Origin: Candidatus Aminicenantota bacterium
GTDB lineage: Bacteria > Acidobacteriota > Aminicenantia > UBA2199
Reading direction: 5' to 3'
Length of the DNA stretch: 5,209 bases
Assembly (NCBI GenBank): GCA_029939015.1
Contig: JAOZTV010000225.1
Span: forward strand, 1 to 5,209
A program made the position numbers and the translations under genes. Of the stretch, positions 1 to 5,209 are shown in pieces (the stretch's first letter is position 1; every line of letters starts with the position of its first letter). A model generated the notes under the pieces. That model was not told the DNA's origin, made no database searches, and was given only the letters and a program-made list of their open reading frames with translations.

Positions 1-562
1 CTACATCTGTTAAAATAAGTCTAATTCTATTATCCTGATGAAGTTTGAGTTTTTTTTCAAGATGTTTCATATTTGAATGCTTATAAGTATCGGTCATAGC
101 TTTTGCAAGTCTCATACCGTCAACTATTGAAGCATGCACAAGTCTATCAGCAATCATAACATCTTCATCTGTTAAAACTGCTTCAAAAACTCCCCCATTT
201 GCATCCATACATGATGGGAACAAGATTGTATCTTCAGTACCCAAAAATTTAGTTAATTTATCTTCCAATTCCTTATGAATATCCTGAGTACCACAGATAA
301 ATCTAACTGAAGACATTCCATATCCTCTAACATCCAGTCCTTCATGTGCAGCATCAATAACATCCTTATGAGAAGATAAACCAAGATAATTATTTGAACA
401 CATATTAATTACATTTTTTTCATCTGCTCCAGCTGGAAAAATAACATTTATATCAGCTTTTTGAGGAGCACATATAATTCTCTCCTCTTTAAAGATACCT
501 GAACTCTTAATTCCATCAAGTTCTTCTTTTAATAAATTTCTTTCTTTTTCGTTTAAAGCCAT
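1..562 (-). CDS. Alpha-oxoamine synthase, Kbl-like (N-terminal 187 residues; 3' end outside window)
   Basis: This is a PLP-dependent fold-type I enzyme of the alpha-oxoamine synthase family, which condenses an acyl thioester with an amino acid, usually with loss of CO2. Visible blocks are FKEERII (24-30), SNNYLGL (56-62), GYGMSSVRFICGTQDIHKEL (80-99), SCMDANGG (117-124) and RLVHASIVDG (140-149). His143 matches the family histidine that stacks on PLP. The wording is closest to E. coli Kbl (glycine C-acetyltransferase, about 398 residues), so a little under half is present; the PLP-binding lysine lies beyond the edge. Residue 142 is Val where E. coli Kbl has Asn (LNHAS); BioF has Ser there. The ATG lies 7 bases after the stop of the carrier-protein gene, with a weak AGGT overlapping that stop, so the two are co-transcribed. 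The family is certain. The substrate is not: it could be a threonine-pathway Kbl, a serine palmitoyltransferase-like enzyme, or another ACP-dependent synthase. Hand-counted GC over 1-540 is about 32%, somewhat higher than most addA lines I sampled. Confidence 0.93.
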   Translation of the reverse strand, partial: MALNEKERNLLKEELDGIKSSGIFKEERIICAPQKADINVIFPAGADEKNVINMCSNNYLGLSSHKDVIDAAHEGLDVRGYGMSSVRFICGTQDIHKELEDKLTKFLGTEDTILFPSCMDANGGVFEAVLTDEDVMIADRLVHASIVDGMRLAKAMTDTYKHSNMKHLEKKLKLHQDNRIRLILTDV

Positions 563-569
563 TTTTTAC

Positions 570-821
570 CTACGCAACATCAAATTCTTTGAGTAATACC
601 ATAATTTTATCAACTGAATCAAATGCTTCAGGAGTTGCCTTTGCATCAGGTATTTGTATTTTAAATTTTGTTTCTAAAAATCTTTTTAATGATACCATTG
701 AAAAAGAATCAACAATTCCACCTGTTATTAAAGCGGTATCATAAGTTACATCCATATCATCGTCTTCATCCACATACTCTTCAATTACATACTCTAAAAT
801 TTCGTCTTTTAATTCTGCCAT
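570..821 (-). CDS. Acyl carrier protein, 83 residues
   Basis: A small acidic acyl carrier protein that would hold an acyl chain as a thioester on a 4'-phosphopantetheine arm in the cytoplasm. The attachment site is Ser39 in GGIVDSFSMV (34-43), with the DSF form of the usual DSL motif. Helices before and after it (about 4-17, 41-52 and 69-79) fit the four-helix ACP fold, and residues 14-24 are strongly acidic. ACPs are typically 75-90 residues long. An ATG 10 codons upstream (849-851) is open, but the start at 821 is preferred: it has AGGAG 8 bases upstream and gives a normal ACP N-terminus (MAELKDEI). The gene is first in a leftward operon with the alpha-oxoamine synthase, which is its probable partner. 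The diverged motif and non-fatty-acid-synthesis context suggest a specialised ACP, not the housekeeping AcpP. It ends in TAG. Confidence 0.93.
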   Translation of the reverse strand: MAELKDEILEYVIEEYVDEDDDMDVTYDTALITGGIVDSFSMVSLKRFLETKFKIQIPDAKATPEAFDSVDKIMVLLKEFDVA

Positions 822-829
822 TTTCCTAT

Positions 830-834
830 CTCCT
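830..834 (-). promoter_or_regulatory. Ribosome binding site of the ACP gene
   Basis: The minus strand reads AGGAG here, 8 bases before the ATG at 821. This decides the start of the carrier protein: the longer reading frame from 851 would run through this site and add ten residues not typical of ACPs. Confidence 0.8.
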
Positions 835-847
835 TTTTTTGATATAA

Positions 848-877
848 TCATATTTTTTACTAATAAAAAAAATATGA
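848..877. repeat. Perfect 11-bp inverted repeat upstream of the ACP gene
   Basis: Arms TCATATTTTTT (848-858) and AAAAAATATGA (867-877) are exact reverse complements around an 8-base loop. The repeat ends 26 bases before the ACP start, so in leftward mRNA it would lie in the leader, or it could be a DNA operator. Each arm has only two G/C bases, so an RNA hairpin would be weak. There is no following G/C stem and T-run as in an intrinsic terminator, and no gene ends here. In such AT-rich DNA a chance origin is possible. Confidence 0.5.
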
Positions 878-890
878 CTATTTAGATTTA

Positions 891-919
891 ATTTTCTCAG
901 ACACTGTATTAAATGTCAA
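891..919 (-). promoter_or_regulatory. Candidate leftward promoter for the ACP-synthase operon
   Basis: On the minus strand a perfect TTGACA (919 to 914) is followed after 17 bases by GAAAAT (896 to 891), which matches the TATAAT consensus at 4 of 6 positions. Transcription would start near 884, giving a leader of about 60 bases that contains the inverted repeat and the AGGAG site. The weak -10, and uncertainty about which sigma consensus this organism uses, keep confidence low. Confidence 0.3.
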
Positions 920-958
920 TATTGTTTTGAAAGAATTACAATTTAGGTTAAATTTTTC

Positions 959-987
959 TTGACATTAAAAGCCTTATAAAATAAACT
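959..987 (+). promoter_or_regulatory. Candidate rightward promoter for the addAB-like operon
   Basis: A perfect TTGACA (959-964) is followed after 17 bases by TAAACT (982-987), which matches TATAAT at 4 of 6 positions. The expected transcription start, 6-8 bases further on, falls at about 993-995, on or beside the A of the addA ATG, so the transcript could be leaderless. A Bacteroidota-type TAnnTTTG box is only half matched at 986-993 (TTTG present, TA absent). This is inference from spacing alone. Confidence 0.35.
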
Positions 988-994
988 TATTTGA

Positions 995-3900
995 ATGTCA
1001 TTTATACTATATAATTCATCTGCAGGCAGTGGTAAAACTTATTCTCTCGTAATAGAATATCTCTCAATTATTTTAAAAAACACATCTAAATATAATAGAG
1101 TTCTTGCCGTTACATTTACAAATAAAGCTGCAGCAGAAATGAAATCAAGAATAATTGAATTTCTTGTGAAAATTTCAACAGGGAAAATGGATGATGCAGC
1201 AGAAAATATTGCTAAAAAAATGCATAATACCCTCACTACTTCACAAATTAAAGAAAATGCAAAAATTGTATTGACAAAGATACTTCATAATTATTCAGAT
1301 TTTGCAATTATGACAATTGATAGTTTTATTTTTAAGATTGTCAGTACTTTCTCACTTGAATTAAATCTTCCTTTAAATTTTGAAGTTGACATGAATACTA
1401 AGCAGATTATTGCAAAAACTGTTGCTAGGTTAATAGAGCAGGCAAATAATTCCAATTACATAGGTAGGATAATAGAAAACTTTATATTTTCAAAGATGGA
1501 ACAATCAGAATCATGGAATTATGAAAAAGACATTGAAGATGTTGCATACGAGTTGTTTTCAGAAAAAAGCATCAAATACATTGAAGAACTTTCTAAATTA
1601 AGTGATCATGATCTTATAGAAATAATAAAAACATTGACAGAAAAAAAGTTTGAATTTCAAAATACTATAAAAAATCTTGCAAAAGAAGCTATAATCCTAA
1701 TTGAAAATGCAAATTTGACTATAGATGATTTCAAATATAAAAAAGCTGGGTTTGCAGGTAGATTTTATAAATTTCTAATTGCTAAAAAACCGGAAGACTT
1801 TGAGCCTAAAAAAAGATTTTTAGAAGGCAAAGAAACAGACTGGGTTAATAAAAACTCAGAACACTTCTCTTTAATTGAAAATTTAAGGGATAGTAAACTT
1901 GAAAGTATTAGAGCAGATATTGTAAATTTTTATAATAAAAATATAATAAACTATCTTTCACTTGAAGCAATTATCAAAGACTACCCATTAACTGCCCTAA
2001 TAAGAAAATTAAAGATTATTATTGACGAATATAAAGCTGAAAACAATATTGTTCCTATATCTGATTTCAATAAAATAGTAAGCAATATTATAAAGGAAGA
2101 AATTATACCATTTATATATTGGAGGGTTGGAGATAAATTTGAAAATTATCTTCTTGATGAATTTCAAGACACATCATCAATGCAGTTAAGCAATCTATTC
2201 CCTTTAATTGAAAACTCTTATAGTTCAGGTTATAAAAACATTGCTGTTGGCGACCCTAAGCAATCAATATATAGATGGAGAGACTCAAATCCTCAAATAA
2301 TGGGTTCTGAAATACGTAATCTAATTGAGGAAGATTTTTTTAAAAGTAAAAGACTTGAATTTAATTATAGAAGTTCGCAAAATATTATTGATTTTAATAA
2401 TAAATTTTTTTCTAATATATTAAATGAAGTAAGAGAAATAGACCATAATTTGGATAATATATATTTAGAAGACAATATAAGTCAAAAAACTTTAAATTCA
2501 ACTGAATCTTCCGGTTATGTAGAAATTTTTGCCAATGAAAAAAAGTTAGTTAAAGATGAGTTTATAAAATTAGCAATTAAAAACTCAATAGAAACAATTT
2601 TTTCATTAATAAAAGACGGTTTCCAGTATAAAGACATAACAATTCTTACAAGAACAAATACTCAGGGAAGTATTATTGCAGAGGAATTATTTAAAAATGG
2701 AATAAATGTAATTTCACCTGATTCATTATTTTTAAATAGTTCAATAGAAATCAGGTTTATCATTTCTGTTTTAAATTATATAATTTCTAAAGAAAACATA
2801 TTTTTAATTGAAATGATACGTTTCTTCAAATATGATGAATTTGACAAATTGATTATCAAAAATGACTTTGAAACAGTCAAATCAGAAATTTTTAATAATA
2901 TACCAGAGTTTTTTAATCTGGATTCTTTTCAAAAATCATCCATATATGAAACTGTTGAGAGGATTATACGAATTTTCAGTCTAAATAAAAAAAAATGTGG
3001 CTATTTACAGGGCTTTTTAGAAGTTGTTTTTAATTATTCTAAAAGAGAGCAAAATGATATTTTTGCATTTTTACAATTTTGGGAAGAGAAAAAAGATACA
3101 GAGGAATGTTCATTGATAGTTCCCTCAGGAATAAACGCAGTATCAATTATGACTATACATAAATCAAAAGGTCTTGAATTTCCAGTTGTAATTATCCCAT
3201 TTGCAGACTGGAGTATCAGTCCGGTTTCAAAGGGTTTTAGAAAGAATAAATTCTGGGCAAGAGAAAATGGAGAATTTATTAGTGAAAATACCCCATATTT
3301 AATTGAATTAAAAAGTTCATTAGAAAAAACTATATTTTCAGAACAATATACGATTGAAGATAAAAACACTTTATTAGACAACCTCAACCTCCTATATGTT
3401 GCCTTTACACGCCCTATAAATAGATTATACCTAAGTATAAATATGAACAATTCTATATCTGAGGTAATACGAAATAAAATCATTAAAATGGGTTTAGGTA
3501 AAGATGAAGACAGATACTATTTTGGTAAAAAATCTCACTATATACCAAAAATAAAAGAAGAAAAAATCAAACTTGAAACATTTAAGAATATCAATTCAGA
3601 GTCATGGGATAATAAGATATCAATTAAAGAAAATACCATAGGAATATGGGATAGTATTGATGAAAAAGCAGATGAGATAAAAAGTAAGAACATAGAAAGA
3701 GGAAATATTATCCATAAAATATTATCAAAGATAAAGACTATTGAAGATAAAGACATTGTCTTAAATGAAATGGTTTTCTCAGGTCTTATATCCAACGAAG
3801 AAAAATTATTAATAAATAAAGAAATTGACATTATTTTTGACTTGCCTTATGAAAACACCAGGCTTGCTTCAATTTTTACAGATATTGGTAAGACATATTG

Positions 3901-4123
3901 TGAAACTTCAATTCTATATAATAATTCTATTATTAAGCCCGATAGAGTATTTATTAAAAACAATGAGGCAATAATAATTGAATACAAAACAGGAAATAAA
4001 AAAGATGAAGATTTATTACAGGTTAGAAAATACATTAGTATAATTGGCAAAATGAAATATAAAAAAATATCAGCTTATATCATTTATTTAAGAGATAAAG
4101 AAATAATACAGGTGACATCATGA
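995..4123 (+). CDS. addA: AddA-like UvrD-family helicase with C-terminal RecB-type nuclease (1042 residues, complete)
   Basis: Helicase-nuclease subunit that, with its AddB partner, unwinds and degrades double-strand DNA ends to prepare them for RecA-dependent recombination. Superfamily 1A motifs in order: Walker A SSAGSGKT (8-15), TFTNKAAAEMK (40-50), TIDSF (107-111), Walker B DEFQDT (388-393), GDPKQSIYRWR (419-429), NYRSS (457-461), TIHKSKGLEFPVV (720-732) and LYVAFTRP (800-807). The C-terminal PD-(D/E)XK nuclease shows RGNIIHKIL with His907, Asp983 (PDRV), EYK 996-998 with Glu996 and Lys998, and QVRKY 1009-1013. Every catalytic residue I can check is present. The length fits the roughly 1000-1100-residue forms of the Bacteroidota-type family. 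The start is fixed: an in-frame TGA (992-994) directly precedes the ATG, and the Walker A motif begins at residue 8. No Shine-Dalgarno is visible. It overlaps addB by ATGA. UvrD-helicase/nuclease identity is near certain; the AddA name rests on the AddB-like neighbour. Sampled lines are about 17-32% GC. Confidence 0.95.
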   Translation: MSFILYNSSAGSGKTYSLVIEYLSIILKNTSKYNRVLAVTFTNKAAAEMKSRIIEFLVKISTGKMDDAAENIAKKMHNTLTTSQIKENAKIVLTKILHNYSDFAIMTIDSFIFKIVSTFSLELNLPLNFEVDMNTKQIIAKTVARLIEQANNSNYIGRIIENFIFSKMEQSESWNYEKDIEDVAYELFSEKSIKYIEELSKLSDHDLIEIIKTLTEKKFEFQNTIKNLAKEAIILIENANLTIDDFKYKKAGFAGRFYKFLIAKKPEDFEPKKRFLEGKETDWVNKNSEHFSLIENLRDSKLESIRADIVNFYNKNIINYLSLEAIIKDYPLTALIRKLKIIIDEYKAENNIVPISDFNKIVSNIIKEEIIPFIYWRVGDKFENYLLDEFQDTSSMQLSNLFPLIENSYSSGYKNIAVGDPKQSIYRWRDSNPQIMGSEIRNLIEEDFFKSKRLEFNYRSSQNIIDFNNKFFSNILNEVREIDHNLDNIYLEDNISQKTLNSTESSGYVEIFANEKKLVKDEFIKLAIKNSIETIFSLIKDGFQYKDITILTRTNTQGSIIAEELFKNGINVISPDSLFLNSSIEIRFIISVLNYIISKENIFLIEMIRFFKYDEFDKLIIKNDFETVKSEIFNNIPEFFNLDSFQKSSIYETVERIIRIFSLNKKKCGYLQGFLEVVFNYSKREQNDIFAFLQFWEEKKDTEECSLIVPSGINAVSIMTIHKSKGLEFPVVIIPFADWSISPVSKGFRKNKFWARENGEFISENTPYLIELKSSLEKTIFSEQYTIEDKNTLLDNLNLLYVAFTRPINRLYLSINMNNSISEVIRNKIIKMGLGKDEDRYYFGKKSHYIPKIKEEKIKLETFKNINSESWDNKISIKENTIGIWDSIDEKADEIKSKNIERGNIIHKILSKIKTIEDKDIVLNEMVFSGLISNEEKLLINKEIDIIFDLPYENTRLASIFTDIGKTYCETSILYNNSIIKPDRVFIKNNEAIIIEYKTGNKKDEDLLQVRKYISIIGKMKYKKISAYIIYLRDKEIIQVTS
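4110..4123 (+). promoter_or_regulatory. Translational coupling site: AGGTGA and ATGA overlap between addA and addB
   Basis: AGGTGA (4110-4115) lies 4 bases before ATG 4120, whose last two bases are shared with the TGA stop (4121-4123) of addA. Such an overlap usually lets terminating ribosomes restart on the next gene, holding the two subunits near equal amounts. It also supports 4120 as the addB start. Confidence 0.75.
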
Positions 4124-5209
4124 GTTTTATTAAAAAAGTCATTGACGATATAATTATAAAGATTGATAATGGGGACTTTGGAGAAGATTGCAAATTATCT
4201 GATATAGCCTTTGTCTTTCCTACAAGAAGAGCAGGTCTATATTTAAAAAAATATATTTTAGAAAAAGAACAGGATAAACCAATATGGTCACCGGATTTAT
4301 TTTCCATATCTGATTTTATACAGGAAGTATCCAAAAAAAACTTCCCGGATAAATTAACATTAATTTTTGAACTATATAAAACTTATAAAAATATCCTTAA
4401 CAAAAACGCAAAAAGTTTTGATAAATTCTATCCATGGGGCAAAATCATTTTATCGGACTTTAATGATATTGACCAGAACCTTATTGACCAGAAAATTTTT
4501 TCTGAACTTGGAGAGTTTTCTAATACTGATAATAGTACAAGTAATGTTTTAAAAACTTATAATGACTTTATGCAGGATTTAAGCATATTATATAATGATT
4601 TCAAAGAAAATCTTGAAAATTCCAATTCAACTTATTATGGTCTTGCAATAAGAGAGCTCGTATTTACTTTAAAATCACAAAAGAATAACCCCTTCTCAAG
4701 ATGGAAGAAAATTGTATTTGCAGGTTTTAATTTTTTGACAAAGGGAGAAGAAAAGTTATTGTCAATTTTGAAAGAGCAGGAGAAAGGAATATTCTATTGG
4801 GATATTGACGAATATTTTTATTCAGATAATAATCAGGAAGCTGGAACTTTTTTCAGATCATCAAATTTAATTAATAATTCTTCAAAATGGATAGGAGATG
4901 AATTAAAAACATCTAAAAAAAACATAAATATAATTGGCACGCCAGGTAAGATAGGTCAGACAAAGGTAATGGGAAATCTTCTTGAAAATTTCTCAAAGGA
5001 AAACACAAATATTTCAGATAAAACAGCAATAATTCTATCAGATGAAAATCTTATGTTTCCAGTATTAAATTCAATTCCGTCAACTATTAAAGATATTAAT
5101 ATTTCTATGGGTAGCCCGATTAAAAACTCCCCTCCCTATAGTTTCATCTTTTTGATACTAAATTCATTAATTGAACAAGAAGAAAATGCACTTGATGTAT
5201 ATAAATTTG
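4120..5209 (+). CDS. addB: AddB-like helicase-nuclease subunit (N-terminal 363 residues; 3' end outside window)
   Basis: The frame is open from ATG 4120 to the window end. The protein matches the AddB/RecC-like partner family with an inactivated superfamily 1 helicase fold. Conserved-looking blocks are FVFPTRRAGLYLKKY (31-45), KPIWSPDLFSISDFI (53-67), FYPWGKIILSDFNDID (103-118), GLAIREL (174-180), FAGFNFLTKGEEKLL (200-214), GTPGKIGQTKVM (273-284) and NISMGSPIKNSPPYSF (327-342). No Walker A (GKT/GKS) is seen in the first 60 residues, unlike Bacillus AddB, which suggests no ATPase activity and a scaffold, Chi-scanning or second-strand nuclease role. Family members run to about 900-1000 residues and usually end in a PD-(D/E)XK nuclease, which would lie beyond the edge. 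The overlap with addA strongly implies a complex of the two. Identity rests on block wording and context, so the general family is firmer than the exact name. Confidence 0.87.
   Translation, partial: MSFIKKVIDDIIIKIDNGDFGEDCKLSDIAFVFPTRRAGLYLKKYILEKEQDKPIWSPDLFSISDFIQEVSKKNFPDKLTLIFELYKTYKNILNKNAKSFDKFYPWGKIILSDFNDIDQNLIDQKIFSELGEFSNTDNSTSNVLKTYNDFMQDLSILYNDFKENLENSNSTYYGLAIRELVFTLKSQKNNPFSRWKKIVFAGFNFLTKGEEKLLSILKEQEKGIFYWDIDEYFYSDNNQEAGTFFRSSNLINNSSKWIGDELKTSKKNINIIGTPGKIGQTKVMGNLLENFSKENTNISDKTAIILSDENLMFPVLNSIPSTIKDINISMGSPIKNSPPYSFIFLILNSLIEQEENALDVYKF

Noticed and set aside
848..877. The inverted repeat as a transcription terminator
   Set aside because: It is upstream of both gene pairs, the stem is almost all A/T, and no gene ends towards it from either side.
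1039..1236. A 65-codon antisense open frame near the addA start
   Set aside because: It is antisense to the Walker A and TFTNKAAAEMK region, with no independent start signal.
3034..3483. A 149-codon open frame on the minus strand inside the addA-like gene
   Set aside because: It lies wholly antisense to the region coding helicase motifs TIHKSKGLEF and LYVAFTRP, has no recognisable motif, and is hydrophobic as expected from the complement of AT-rich coding DNA.
3538..4050. Two further antisense open frames (3538-3831 and 3847-4050)
   Set aside because: Both are shadows of the linker and nuclease part of addA; their Ile/Leu/Phe/Ser-rich apparent membrane character is an artefact of reading Lys/Glu/Asn-rich codons backwards.
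4080..4334. Antisense open frame across the addA-addB junction
   Set aside because: It covers the well-supported ATGA overlap and the FPTRRAG block of addB, and no homology is recognised.
4467..4493. A 12-base direct repeat (TATTGACCAGAA) with a 15-base period in addB
   Set aside because: It encodes IDQNL-IDQK inside a family-conserved block; two copies in phase with codons look like ordinary coding coincidence or a tiny old duplication.
4367..4552. A 61-codon plus-strand open frame within addB
   Set aside because: It is a different frame from the AddB-like reading, which is continuous here and carries FYPWGKIILSDF; no sign of a frameshift was found.
995..5209. addA/addB as part of an anti-phage defence system
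   Set aside because: The proteins match the housekeeping end-resection pair in motif order and length, and no defence-associated neighbour is visible in the window.

Overview
The window is AT-rich bacterial DNA with four protein genes in two divergent pairs, separated by a 173-base intergenic region (822-994). No RNA genes, mobile elements, CRISPR arrays or long repeats were seen. The AddA/AddB-like proteins have the architecture and motif wording I associate with the Bacteroidota-Ignavibacteriota-Kapabacteria (FCB) lineage. These are a two-gene helicase-nuclease whose AddB half begins with an FPTRRAG block and has no visible Walker A, and an AddA with TIDSF in place of the usual TIHSF. Low GC and one gene without any Shine-Dalgarno fit that group, but the phylum is an inference.

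Left side, minus strand: an 83-residue acyl carrier protein (570-821) is followed after 7 bases by the first 187 residues of a PLP-dependent alpha-oxoamine synthase (1-562, cut by the window edge). The synthase most resembles glycine C-acetyltransferase (Kbl), but a dedicated carrier protein beside it suggests an acyl-ACP condensation with an amino acid, as in ACP-dependent serine palmitoyltransferase systems. A carrier protein has no role in ordinary threonine catabolism.

Middle (822-994): two candidate divergent promoters, each with a perfect TTGACA, and an AT-rich perfect inverted repeat (848-877) in the presumed leader of the ACP gene. The rightward gene starts directly after an in-frame TGA with no ribosome binding site, and the candidate promoter would place transcription start at or next to the ATG, so a leaderless mRNA is possible.

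Right side, plus strand: addA-like (995-4123, complete, 1042 residues) and addB-like (4120 to beyond the window end, 363 residues visible), joined by a 4-base ATGA overlap. Together they should form the AddAB helicase-nuclease that resects double-strand DNA ends for RecA-dependent repair. All helicase motifs and the RecB-type nuclease motif of AddA are intact.

I see no clear evidence of an undescribed system. The most interesting point is the Kbl-like synthase paired with its own acyl carrier protein.
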